Shown here piece by piece: positions 43,095-53,659 of a stretch of DNA of 60,000 nucleotides (its first letter is position 1; each line of letters opens with the position of its first letter). Origin of the DNA: Prorocentrum cordatum (taxonomy: Eukaryota; Sar; Dinophyceae; Prorocentrales; Prorocentraceae); contig CAUYUJ010015955.1 of NCBI GenBank assembly GCA_963575745.1, forward strand, positions 141,463 through 201,462. Reading direction: 5' to 3'. The notes under the pieces were generated by a model. That model saw nothing but the letters and a program-made list of their open reading frames with translations. It did not search any database and was not told where the DNA came from. Made by a program: the position numbers and the translations under genes.

Positions 43095-43222
43095 AGCGCG
43101 TTCCACTACTCGCAAAGTGCCTACGAGCAAACGCCCGAGAAATAGTTTGTTGCCTCGACGTAGTGTATCCCCCCCGGCGTATCCTTTTGCGAGTAGTTAC
43201 TTTGCGAGTAGTGGAACGCGCT
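43095..43222. mobile_element. MITE-like element, 128 bp, with 24-bp perfect inverted ends
   Basis: AGCGCGTTCCACTACTCGCA plus AAGT at 43095-43118 is the exact reverse complement of 43199-43222. Inside, GCGAGTAGT recurs next to the right end, so the subterminal regions are also partly palindromic. No coding is present. Target duplications are not obvious. Confidence 0.88.
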
Positions 43223-44160
43223 TGCCTATTGCGCAAGGCGAGGATGACGTCGCGGACGGGCACGGTTCGCGAGGGGTCGCTTCGGCCGCGCCCGCTGGGC
43301 CCTTGGGGCGGCGGCGGGGATGTCCCTTGCTGGCGCGGCGCTGCTCCGGTGGGCGGCCCGCGCGTGCTCCCGGCGGGGCCGCGGCCGGTTCGCAGCGGCC
43401 GCCAATAGGGCCGCGAGCCTCGCCCCCCGGCGCGGGGAGCACCACGCGGCCCCCGGGGAGTCGCGCCCGCGCCGGTCGCTCCGGCGACGTCCCCTGGGCC
43501 CCTTGCTCTGCGTGCCGGTGGGTCTGCTATAGGTGATCGTCTTCGGGTTCATTGTTTTGCCGATCGGCGCGGGCCTTCGCCCCCCCCCCCCTCCCAATGG
43601 AGTAGATCCTCGTGTTTTTTCGCGCCTGTTTCAAGCGGGTGGGGTCTCCCCCTTGGGACGCGCGGTTGCAAGCCGTCGCGTGAAGCAGAGGTCCGGAGCC
43701 AGACCTGCCCCCTCGCCCCCCCCCCTCTCCGCCCAACGCCGACACGCCGAACAAGAAAACGTTCGCTAGCCCACGGTCAGGAGCTGCATGCGCGAAGGCC
43801 CCCGACGACGGTGAAGTCTGGAGGCCGCGCAGCCGGCGGTGCTGGGGGCAGCTCGAGCTTGAGAACTGGGCCTGGACGCAGAGCCCCCGCAGGGTGCCAT
43901 CGACTTGCCGGGCGACCCGCACTTCCGGTGGCACCACCGCTTGCTGCAGGACCAGGGTCGGGGAGGGAACCAAGTGGGTGGTCTCGACCCCCGACTGCAA
44001 CGTGTAGGTGCTGGACGTGTCACAGGGCGGCACCGCTGCCGCGGGGATGCCGAGCGCCCGAGCGCGCGAGGGGGAACATCCGCATGTTCGGCGACCTGTC
44101 GGAAGTCCTGCCCTAGGCTCTGCAACAGCAGCAGGGCGAGGCGCTGGCGGTCCTCATCGG
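43223..44160. other. GC-rich interval, no supported gene
   Basis: Multiple overlapping frames on both strands have no motif. It may be the 5' part of the DIRS-like element whose recognisable coding begins near 44165. Confidence 0.4.
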
Positions 44161-44164
44161 ACGT

Positions 44165-45120
44165 TTGGCGACGGCTCCGAGCAGGGGAACGGCGATTTGG
44201 ATCGTCTCGGACACAGGGGGGGACCAGTTTGGCGAGCCGGTCAGCGCTGCGGTGACGAGCAGCCCTGCTCGATTCGTGCAACGGGGGTCGGTGGCTCTTG
44301 GGATGATCGACGGCCGCTGGGCGGCCCTGGAGCGCGCGGCACTGGCCGATCTTGAGGATTGGAATTAGGAGAAGAGGCCAGGCGCGGCAAAAAGGACCCG
44401 CGCGTGATGGCGATTACTCGGGACGGCCGGGAGCACTGGCACAGGGAGTTCCGCGACGCCATGGCCCAGATGACGAAGAGGACCCGGTCATCGCACCCGC
44501 CGCCGGCTCAGCCGCCGCGACAAGGAGCGACTGGCCTTTTCGAGAGCCCTGCGCGATGATGGAGCTCGTGGCCCTGACCAGGTCGACGGGGAAAACGGTG
44601 AGCACGTGCCGCGGCTACTGGGCTCGCGCGTCGGGCATCGGGCCGGACTCGGCCGTCGCTCACCACCGCGTCGCCCTGATGAGCATCCTCCATCACAGTC
44701 TGTGCTTCGACCAGCACCTGGTCAGCCAGCTGACGGGGGTGGAGATGCTGGCGCGGTGGGCGACGCGCGTCGCGAGGGCCGCGCGGCGGTCGCCGAAGAG
44801 CCGAGACTTCAGAGGCCGTGGATGTCGATCGCGTCGACCTTCGACTCGGGGGCCGCCGCCAGCGCTGGAGACTTCGCGAAGTTCATCGCGGAGGAGCAGA
44901 AGACGGAAGCATTCGTGCTCAAGCGCCAGCGGCTGTTCGCGGAGGTTTCGAACAGGGGTGAGAGAGGGCGGGCCTCGCCTGCCTTGGCCGCCGCCCAGTT
45001 CTTGTTGGACGGCAGCTACTCGGAGCCGTGCTCTTTTCCCTTCGGATCTCCCCGGGGTTGCCAATCCGCGCAGCGTGGCGCCAGCGTGCGCCGACGGGCT
45101 CCTGTCTGGTCGCCGACCCA
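44165..45120 (+). pseudogene. DIRS-like retroelement, 5' gag-like region
   Basis: Frames in series give IWIVSDTGGDQFGEPV, FVQRGSVALGMIDGRWAALE, MAITRDGREHWHREFRDAMA, then MMELVALTRSTGKTVS, YWARASGIGPDSAVAHHRVA and HHSLCFDQHLVSQLTGVEML, followed by EEQKTEAFVLKRQRLFAEV. I associate this series with N-terminal regions of dinoflagellate tyrosine-recombinase retroelements. That match is from memory of the pattern. At least two frame changes occur (about 44370 and 44860). A structural role is inferred from position only. Confidence 0.5.
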
Positions 45121-45329
45121 GGGCTACGACGTCTTTCAGGTCAACGGACTAGCGGCGCTCATTGCCCTGGCCGGGGCCCGGGCCAGGGGCGCGCCCGCGC
45201 CTGGGCTTCCCCCCCGCTCGACTCCTCGCGGGCCGCTCTCTGCGCCGCAGCGGCAAGCGTGGATGGGGGGCCGCGGCCTCGACATCGTGATTTGTGCCCT
45301 GACGGGGCTCTTTCCGAGATTCTCAAGAC

Positions 45330-46258
45330 TCAGGACTTCTGCGGGGGTGGCGCGCCGCTGGAGGTCGCGCCGCGCAGCCCGGAGCTCCTCGCTGTTGCGA
45401 AGGGGGGCCTCCTGCCGCAAGGCGCGGCCCTGCTGGCGGGGAACGTCGCCAAACTGGGCGACCCCCGTCGCGTCGCCCTTCCCGCGGGGGTGGAGGGGCC
45501 AGGGCCTGGGCGCCCTCGTTGGGGCGAGCGGCTCAGGCGCTCGCCGCTGCTGCCGGACGCTCTCGCCGAGAAACTCGACGGGGCGTGGCTCGTCGCGCGC
45601 CGGCGCCGGGTGCCGTCGCTGGGTCGGCATCTGCTTCGTGGCAAAGAAGACGGGGATGCTTCGCACGGTGCCGGATTGCAGGCCGGCGAACGCGCCGCGC
45701 AGAAAGGCGCCGTGCATTCGTTCGGCGACGACGGCAGCCGTGCCCAGCCTCGTCCTCGACCCGCACTTCGTCGAGCACTTGCCGATCGACCTCCAGGGCG
45801 GGTTCTGCCAGTTCCTCGCCCTGACCGTCTCGCGCCCCTTTGAGCTCGAGCCGGCGAGGTCCGCCGCGCGCGACCCAGGGGTTGGGGATCCTGTCGCGGT
45901 CGACCCGATGGGCGAGCTGGAGGTCTTCTTTGGTGGCTTGCCGATGGGCTGGAGTTGGGCACCGTATTCCTGCCGCAGCGCGGCGAGGGGGGCTTGCCGA
46001 CAGGCTCAGATGCGTGGCCTCGGCCCCGCCCTATTCGGAGACCGCCGGCCGCCGCCGGAATTGCGGCCTGGCGCGGCGGTCTGCGCCCCCTGCGCGAACG
46101 ATGCCGAGGCCTTCGGGTGCGACCGGGCCGCGGCGGAGCGGCGGCGCGCGGAGGCGGTGGGCGATCTTGCCCGCGCGGGGCTCCGAGTCCACGGGCGGGT
46201 CGACGCGACCCAGCATTTCGAGGCCGTCGCGCTGTTGTCTGACAGCCGGCGGAAGTGA
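45330..46258 (+). pseudogene. DIRS-like reverse transcriptase, partial
   Basis: The region before RT reads ILKTQDFCGGGAPLEVAPRS and LPDALAEKLDGAWLVARRRR. RT motifs are GICFVAKKTGMLRTVPDCRP (fingers; 45622-45681), FFGGLPMGWSWAPYSC (the PMGWSWA palm motif; 45928-45975) and VCAPCANDAEAFGCD. In this position a YADN/YVDD catalytic motif is expected, but CANDAE is found. PMGWSWA is typical of DIRS-type and related RTs, not of LINE RTs. The catalytic centre appears decayed. Confidence 0.65.
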
Positions 46259-47800
46259 ATCAGGCACGCGCGCCGACGGAGCTCGGGGCTCTGATGTGCT
46301 TTGGGGCAGGCGGGCAACCGTGGCGTGCTTTCGCCCGGTCCGCTGCCTGCTGGGTCACCTGGTCCACCGCTGCAGCTTGCGTCGGTGCGCGCCCTCCACC
46401 TCGGGCGCCTCCAACACGCGAGAGGTGCGTCGGCCGCCGCGAGCCGCGCTGGATGAGCTGCGGATCGCCCGCGACCTCGTCCACTTCCCAGCGCCTTGAC
46501 CTCGCAGCTCCGATGCTGGAGCAGGCCTACTGCAGCGGCGCCCCCACCTGCGCGTCGCCGCGGCGGACAAGCGCGCTTTGGGACGTGGCCATCTTGAGAG
46601 GTCGGTAGCGTTTCGTTTGCGCGGGGCCGGGCGCCATCGCCATGGGGTCGGAGCTGCGCGGGGGGCTCGCCGAGCTCGGGCGCTACGGTGGCGACTTCTC
46701 GGCGTGGTTCGATTCGGAGGTGGAGCCGCACTGCGACTCTATACGGCCACCCTCGATCGAAGGGGCGCCCGACGGCGCCCAGTTGCATGCGGCCCCAGGT
46801 GGAGCGAGTGGGGGTGGTGCCTCGGGTGACCGATGCTTCTGCTGACCCGCGCTGCCGGCGCCGCCGGGTGGTGGGGCGCCGCAAGCGCGCCGCCGCGACC
46901 CGCTGCAAGGAGGCGCGGGCGGCGCTGCTGGGGTTCGCCCGCGCGACGGAGCGCGTCGATGCGCGCGGCAAGCACCGCGCCCCTTCGGGGACAACCTCTC
47001 GGTGTCGCTGGCCTTCGACCATGGGCGGGTCCGAGATCCCGAGCCACTGGCAAGTGGGGCTCGCGCGGCGCGCGGCTGCAGGCCGGCTCGCGTCGGGCAT
47101 CGCGTGGCATCGGCGCCGCGTGGAGGCCGTCAGGGAACCTTCGGGCGCGGGCTCGCGGCTGGCCCGCCATGGCTGGCTCAGACCAGGGCAGCGTCTGGCC
47201 TGGCGAGCCCTTCGTGGCCTGCTCCTGGCCGCCGCCGTGGGTCCAGTCCGTCGTGGCGCGTGGCGGGGGTTGGTCGCCCTCGCTGGGCAAGCGGCGCTCC
47301 TGATCTTGGCAGCAGCGGCGGAGCAGGACGTCGGCGCCGTCCGACCCGCGGCCCTTCCGCCGCCGCCGCGGCTCTAGGGGGAAGGGGCCATCGGCATCTG
47401 GGGCGGGAAGCCGCGGCGCGCCGCGGCAACCGGCGCCGCCGCTCGTCGTCGGGCTCGCCGCGAGGCGGGGCAAGCGTCGGCGACGCGCCGCTCGCCGCAC
47501 TGAGGCCTTCGGTGGGGCGGGGGCCTGCTGGCGGGCGTCGGCGAGACCCGCCGCTGCCCGCGCCTGCGCCGCCGCGCCCGCCGAGCTGGCGCTGCGGGCG
47601 AAAGGGGTGCAGCCAGCCGCGCCAGACGACTTGGACAAGACCCGCGGCCGCTTCTTGGACAGCCTCTTCTTGAGCGGGGACAGCCCGTCAGCTGGGCGCT
47701 GCGCTTTCTGCGGCTCGGTCGACGTGCTGAGACTGGCGCCGCGGGCGAACGCCATCTTCCCGTTGGTCAGGGATGCGCTCGCGGGTTTCTTCGCAGCCGC
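46259..47800 (+). other. DIRS-like element, unresolved middle part
   Basis: Frames change often and the DNA is very GC-rich. An RNase H domain would be expected between RT and recombinase, but I cannot identify its catalytic motifs. Helix-rich Arg/Ala segments are visible (ALDELRIARDLVHFPAP near 46447-46497). Confidence 0.4.
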
Positions 47801-47806
47801 GCCCGA

Positions 47807-48478
47807 GTGGCTTCGGGGCTCTCGGCGACGACTCTGGCGACTGCCGAGTGGTTCTTCGCTGACTGCGAGAACGAGGGCGACGGCCCGGGGGCCGCGGCAG
47901 CGGCGCGGGTCGCTTGGGACTGTTACCTCCAGCCTGAGGAGGCGCCCGCGCTGACGGCCAACGACATCGCCTTGCCGCGGCCAGGGTGCCGCGACACCAT
48001 CGCCACGGTTGCTCTGGCGACCAGGGCGCTGCCAGCACAGAACAGGGTCTTCGACGCCATGCGCCCGCGACCGAGCGCGGGCGAGCCACCTGCGTGCTCT
48101 TTTGTGCCGCCACCAGGGTCACCGCTTCGACTCCCCCTCAGCAGACATCAAAACAGGTGCAGAGTGTTTCGCGTGCGGCACTTCTCAGATGCCCTGCCTC
48201 TGAGTCCCCGCCCCTTGCGTCATTATGGCCCCTCTCGCGACAGGTAGTTCTTCAACGTTTCAGAGAGCTCGATTTAGCAGAGAGGTAGACGGTTGTCAGC
48301 TAACTCGGTCACTAGGTACCCTAAACTTTTCGGGGTGCTACGTAGTCGCAGCCTGCTCGCGCAGTCTCAGCTCCACCGTGTTAGGAAGATGCGTCCCTGG
48401 CTCAGCTCAGCTATCCGGGGGCACTTTAAAGTTCCCAGCGCCATCCGCCCTCCAGATAACCGCCCTGGGAGGGTTTGA
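47807..48478 (+). pseudogene. DIRS-like tyrosine recombinase, nearly complete
   Basis: One frame carries AARVAWDCYLQPEEAPALTA (box-I region; Arg replaced by Gln), PLSPRPLRHYGPSRDR (box-II, with the H/P-x-L-R-H pattern; 48205-48244), then RGRRLSANSVTRYPKLFGVL, where the Tyr near 48311 is the candidate nucleophile. Two in-frame TAG codons (48245 and 48275) separate box II from the Tyr segment. This domain would integrate a circular cDNA, as in DIRS-type elements. The copy is damaged but its frame is otherwise kept for over 220 codons. Confidence 0.72.
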
Positions 48479-48486
48479 GGAAATTT

Positions 48487-49135
48487 GGACGCAGAGCAGC
48501 GGGCCATCAAGGCGCTGCTTCGACACATTTTTCCGGTCAGTCGACCCTCCAGGATTTTGTTGTGGCCGCGGGAAGAAGCATTGCCTTCTTCGGTGGTCCT
48601 CGTTTTTTTTTTTTTCTCGGAGGAGCTTTCGCCCAGTCCGCCTGTGCCCCCTCGCTGGTCCTAGGGGGCTCCGGGTCGCCCTGGATATGAGGTTGGCGGG
48701 GGTCTAGTCGCGGTGTGATTGGCTAGGCGGCAGTTGGCAGTCTACGATAGATGGTGCGCCATGCTTTCGCTGTCATCATCGCAGCCGCCCCGCTTCAGTT
48801 TTTGGCGCCCCTTTTCCATTATCCCCCCCCCCTTAATTTGTTCCCATTTATTCCTGGGCCGTGAACGAAGGGCGCATGGCGGCGGGCCATCGAGCGCCCC
48901 AGTGCCGCCACATAACATCTTGGGGTCGTTCGACCTCCCAGGATCATGCTGCGGCCGTGGGGAAAAAAACAATGCCTTTCTTTGGTTGTTCCCGTGTTTT
49001 TCCTCGGAAGGGCTCTCGCCCGGTCCGCCTGTGCCCTTGGCTGGTCCTCTTGAGCTCCCGGCATCCTTGGACGTGGCGTCGGTGGGAGGGCAGCCGCGCT
49101 GCGATTGGCTAGGCGGCAGTTGTCAGTCGACGATA
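48487..49135. repeat. Tandem duplication, two ~260-bp copies, period ~389 bp
   Basis: 48540-48750 and 48928-49135 share TCGACC(C)TCC(C)AGGAT, GGCCG-GGGAA, CGCCTGTGCCC, CTGGTCCT and GCGATTGGCTAGGCGGCAGT-like blocks, ending GTCTACGATA and GTCGACGATA. The spacer 48751-48815 carries the dispersed repeat related to 30900-30975. Confidence 0.8.
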
Positions 49136-49143
49136 TACGTATG

Positions 49144-49146
<3 letters not shown>

Positions 49147-49203
<57 letters not shown>

Positions 49204-49260
49204 TACATATATATATATAATTATATATACATATGCATATACATAGACATAGATAGCGAG
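49147..49260. repeat. (AT)n microsatellite
   Basis: About 50 bp of perfect AT followed by degenerate ATATATAC / CATATA units. Confidence 0.95.
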
Positions 49261-49477
49261 TACAGCTCTGTGTGCATATACATACATATACATGTGGTTA
49301 TTATTTGGTCTACGTGTGCATATGCGTAGGCAACCGCAGGGCGCACTCAAGAGCCCCCCTTCTGGTGAAACGATAACGCTCCCAGCGCCCCGGAAGCGTC
49401 GCCTCGGCATCAGGAGGCGCCTCCTGGATTCCAATGGGGTCCAAGTCGGCTCCTCATGCGATGGCAATAAGACCCCC

Positions 49478-49545
49478 GGTCGTCGTCGTCGTCGTCGCTG
49501 CCGCCGCCGCCGCCGCCGTCGTCGTCTTCGTCGGTGTCGGCGTCG
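49478..49545. repeat. (CGT)n/(CCG)n microsatellite
   Basis: GTCGTCGTC, GCCGCCGCC and GTCGTC triplets. Confidence 0.9.
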
Positions 49546-49554
49546 GCGTCGCGG

Positions 49555-51010
49555 AATCTTATTGGAGATCCGATTGTATTCGGATCCTGTTGGAATCCTA
49601 TAGGAGTCATGCTGCATTGGAGTCCAAGTGGTATCCTAGTGGAATCCTGATGGAATTCCCGTTGTATTGGAATCCTATTCGCATAGGGTTCCAATGGGAC
49701 CCTCAAAACAATTCATCGCAGTAGGATTCGAATGGGATCCCAATATTTTTTTACCTGGATCCAAATGATTCCAATACAATACTACGATACATTAGGATTC
49801 CAATAGGACCCCAATCATAATTCAATAGTGTTATAACCGGAGCCCAATGTGATTCCAATGAATTCCACCAGGATTCCCAAAGGATCCCAATAGGACCCCA
49901 ACGCAATACAATATAATCCCAATACGACTACAACAGTTTCCTTATTGGTTTCGAACAGAATTCTTTCTGTATTCCAACCAAGACAATAAGATTCCAATAG
50001 GAATCCCACACAACAGGACTCCTATATTGTTCCAGTTGGACTCCAATACGATATGATTTCAACAGGATGGAACTATGACCCCAACCTGGTTTTAATTCAA
50101 TAGGATTCCGACCATATTCCAATGGTATTTCGATACCATTCCGGAACAGTATGATTCCCACAAGAATTTCAGCGTGGGGTTCCCATTGGATCCCAACTAT
50201 ATTCCAATATGATTCCAATACAATAGGATTCCCCCAAAAAGGGTCCCAATCCAGAATGCCAATCGCATTCCAGTACAATTGGATCCCAATGCGTCGGATT
50301 CCAATAAGAACGCAACAACATCCCAACAGGATTCCAGCACAGCAGGATTCCAAAGGGATCTAATTGGATTTCAACAAGGTTCCACTAGTTGTTTCCAATA
50401 CGATATGACCCAGTAGTGTTCGCATTATTATTATCCGTGGCTTCTCAGGATTAGTATTATTATTGTTATCCTTTTTTCGTGGCGTTGTTCGAGGGGGGGG
50501 GGGGGGCGCCGGTATTAATTATGTTGTGTGCGCGCGCGGTGCTAAGATATCGGTCCGCGCGGGGCGGGGGCGATATCCTCGGATGGACCTCCCTATGCGA
50601 CGGCGGGGCATCTTAACCATTGCATAGAAATTGGCAACGCTCTAAAATTGACAGGTTCAAGGCGTACGGCAGTTTTCCAAGTTTATGTATATGCTATACT
50701 TGATCTCATTAGGATGCCCATATGATCCCAATATGGTACCATCATAGTAGGATTATACTATGATTTCAATAGGAACCCAAAGGGATTCCAATCGTATTCC
50801 AATGCAACAGGACTCCAGGAAGGACCCCTCGCTTGGATTACGCTAGGATTCTATTACGCTCGGATTCCAATGGGGTCCCAACAGGAATCCACTACGATCT
50901 CATTCGGTTTCCAATTTAGCAGAATTCCAATTAGATCTCAACCGGCTTCCAGTAGGACTCCAATCGCACTCGAAGGTCCAGTAGGATCCCAAAAGGAATC
51001 CTATTCGCAT
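49555..51010. repeat. Degenerate GGATTCCAAT satellite
   Basis: Short units near GGATTCCAATAGGATCCCAA repeat with drifting spacing of about 10-25 bp over most of 1.4 kb. The motif is partly self-complementary (TCCAATAGGA versus TCCTATTGGA). It is interrupted by the 50485-50690 segment. No coding is supported. Confidence 0.85.
50485..50690. repeat. Dispersed segment copy A (others at 51065-51262 and ~51490-51530)
   Basis: A G-run, then GCGCGGTGCTAAGATATCG...GCGGGGGCGATATC, CATCTTAA-like and CAAGGCGTACGGCAGTTTTC. Copy B (51065-51262) has the same order (G-run, GCGCGGTGCTAGGAGATCG, GGGGGCGACATC, CATTAAA, CAAGGCGTACGGCAGTTTTC). A third partial copy near 51490 has GCGCGGTGCTAGAGGTATCG. Confidence 0.8.
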
Positions 51011-51064
51011 TGTTATTATAATCCGTTGTCTTTTCTGATGATCATGCGCATTGCTTTTTCGCAG

Positions 51065-51262
51065 TACTCTCGGGGGGGGGGGGGGGGGGGGGCGCTGGGG
51101 ATATTTTGTTTTGGCGCACGCGCGGTGCTAGGAGATCGCCCCGTACGCGGTGGGGGCGACATCCTAGGATAAAACTCCTTCTTCGACGACTGGGACATTA
51201 AAACCTCTGCGCGCCACATAATTGTATACGTCCAAGGCGTACGGCAGTTTTCTAAATATCAT
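51065..51262. repeat. Dispersed segment copy B
   Basis: See copy A. In both copies the sequence after GCGCGGTGCTA can fold: GATATCG pairs with CGATATC in A, and GATCGCCCC with GGGGCGA(C)ATC in B. Confidence 0.8.
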
Positions 51263-51617
51263 TATTTCTTCCCGTTTGTATTTGCGTGGTTGCTCGTATT
51301 CTTAGTATTCGCATTCGCGTCTCGATGGTTAATATTGTTTCGCTTCGTGTACTAACTAATCGCGTTCTTATCAATACTGTTGTACAGTATGATTATTCGT
51401 GTTCGTACCCGACCGAATTCAAATCGAACGCCTCCAGATTCCAATGGGAATCTACCCGAACTCGGGAGCGGGAGTTCATTGTTTCTTAAACTTGCGCGGT
51501 GCTAGAGGTATCGCTCCGCGAAAATGCCCCCGTGGAATATGTAATAACACTGCGTTGCTACGATAACCCCTGGGGGGGTTCCCAATTGCTTTGTCAGGTT
51601 ATGCGCGTGCGTATATG
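51263..51617. other. AT-richer spacer, no supported gene
   Basis: Nothing recognisable except the third partial copy of the dispersed segment at about 51490-51530. Confidence 0.5.
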
Positions 51618-51622
51618 CACGG

Positions 51623-51653
<31 letters not shown>

Positions 51654-51976
51654 GTCGTGGTGGTGGTGGTGGGTGGTGGGGGGGGGGGGGGGGGGGGGGG
51701 GGTAAATTGCTTTTTCAGTTTATGTACGTGCGTAGATGTATATGGGTACATACGTGTGTGTGTGCATATGTATGCGTGTGCGCGCGTGCCCGTGCACATA
51801 TATGTGTATGCATGCATGTACGCATGTACGCATGCATGCATGCATGTACGTAGGTTACACAGAGAGGGAGAGAGGGAGAGATAGAGAGAGAGAGGGAGAG
51901 AGAGAGAGAGAGGGAGTGTGTGTGCGCGTATGTGTATGTGTGCGTGTCTGCGCCCGCGAGCGCGCGCGCGCGTGTG

Positions 51977-52022
<46 letters not shown>

Positions 52023-52085
52023 TGTGTGTGTGTGTGTGTGTATTTGCGCGTGTGCATGTGTACATCTACACCTGCATGTATAGCT
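51618..52085. repeat. Compound microsatellites: (TG)n, (G)n, (GA)n, (TG)n
   Basis: TG tract 51624-51650, a GGT/G-run to 51701, TATGTG/CATG degenerate units, (GAGAGG)n at 51860-51915, and a second TG/CG tract 51916-52050. Confidence 0.95.
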
Positions 52086-52204
52086 CTAGCGCGGATGGGA
52101 GTGGGGGTCCAACAACCGGGGGCCCGAACCCCCCAAATGGGGCGCAATCTTTTCTGGAACCCCCCAGGCCACTCCCTGACGGTTCAAGGTAGTTTCGGGC
52201 GGCG

Positions 52205-52322
52205 ACTTGGAAGAAGACAGGAGGTGGAGGCGGAGGAAGTGGAGGAGGGGGAGGGAAGGGGGCGCGGAGGACGCCGAGGGGGCGGAGGAGGCGGAGGAGG
52301 AGGAGGACGACGAGGAGGAGGA
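52205..52322. repeat. (GGA)n tract at the 5' border of LINE-3
   Basis: GGAGGCGGAGGAAG-type repeat ending GGAGGAT directly at the spliced leader (52323). Confidence 0.9.
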
Positions 52323-52364
52323 TCCGTAGCCATTTTGGTTCAAGTCCGTAGCGGTGGCTCAGAG
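52323..52364 (+). other. Two spliced-leader copies at the LINE-3 5' end
   Basis: 52323-52344 is a full 22-nt spliced leader starting TCCGTAGCC, with one change (GGTTCAAG for GGCTCAAG). Directly after it, 52345-52364 TCCGTAGCGGTGGCTCAGAG looks like a second, decayed full-length leader missing part of CATTTT. Confidence 0.88.
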
Positions 52365-52485
52365 TGCGAGAGTTCTGGCAAGGGGGATTTCGCGGCCTCC
52401 ACAGTTTCCTGGTACTGTATTGGGGTTTCCCCACGTGTGCCACGCTCGTTGCGACGGCTCCTTGGTTTACCTGTGCGGTTGGATC

Positions 52486-53504
52486 ATGGTTCCCTCTCCT
52501 CCTACAGCTGCTGGTGATTGGAAATGCTCAAAATGCGGATGCGGGCGAAACTTACAGCACTGGTCTTGGTGCAAGCACTGCTGCGCTCCGTGGCAGGATG
52601 TTGGCTCGTGGCCCCCAGTTCCCCCTCCCGCAAAAGACTCGGGCCTCCAGATGGTATGGAGGCAATGCGGTGGACGCATTGTTTGGCGCTTTTAACAACA
52701 ACTCCCCCTTCGAACCCGATGGCCACGGATGCGAGCTGGGCGAGGGCGACTTGGAACAGCTGGTGGCCATCTACAAAAAGGCAGGTCAACTGGGCGAGGC
52801 CAATAAGCAGCAAGGCAAACTGGACAACTTACGTGCCAACTTGTACCCTGCGGCGATCAGTCCAAAGGAGAGGCTGGACAAGGCTTGCAAGCAGATCCAG
52901 CGCTTGGAGAGACAGCTCAACCACCAGACCGAGCTGTCTTACAACGTGGGCCATATCAAGAATTTGCCAGACGAGCTTGAAGAACATGAAAAGATATACA
53001 AAGAAGCCACACAGGAACTCCATGCAGGGGTATCAGGACAGCATCATCATGAAAAGTGCAATGCCCCAGCTGCAGTGTCTCTGGATGAGGTTATGGCAGG
53101 TAAAGTGGGGTTCTTGGACGCCAGCCCAGGCGAGCTCTTTGGGCTCAAATGATTACGCCGACCTCTCCCCTGAAGACACGGCTGAAGCTGAGAAACGCCT
53201 CGAGGACCTCAAGCAGATCTTGGCGGAACAGGCACACACCATGTTGGGTGCGGCCAAAGACAGAGCAGAGGCACTCAAGCGAGAACATGACGTTCAGACA
53301 GAAAGATTCAAGAAGAAACGCAAGGAAGATAATCCTGATGAAGGCGCATCAAACGGAGGAGGTCCTGATGGACAAGCAGCGGAAGCTGGGTCAGGACGAC
53401 GGTCTGAGGCTCCAGGTCCGACTCCAAGCGCTTCCCCAGCAAGAGCCAGGGCGGCGGAGATATTGCAGGCCCCAGGCGCCCCGCATGCCCAACCACCCAT
53501 TTGA
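52486..53504 (+). pseudogene. LINE-3 ORF1, zinc finger and coiled coil, frameshifted
   Basis: ATG 52486 starts MVPSPPTAAGDWKC. The RanBP2-like module is WKCSKCGCG...HWSWCKHCCAPWQ (C-x2-C...C-x2-C). A frameshift near 52640 leads to GGNAVDALFGAF and a helical region (LEQLVAIYKKAGQLGEANK, QIQRLERQLNHQTELSYN). A second frameshift near 53140 leads to AEAEKRLEDLKQILAEQAHT and a basic tail (ERFKKKRKED). It is the counterpart of LINE-1 ORF1, so both belong to one lineage. It is probably an RNA-binding, multimerising protein. Confidence 0.75.
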
Positions 53505-53659
53505 CATGGGCAAGGGCAATGATAAGGACGGCGAGGTCGCAGCGACTCCACCGCCGAGGGGGCGACAGTAAATGCTTGAGGGACACAGGCGGCATAGCTG
53601 AAGAGCAGGGCCCGGGATCCCCAGGACGCGTGCAGCGAAGGGCGAAGCAGTCTTCTGGT

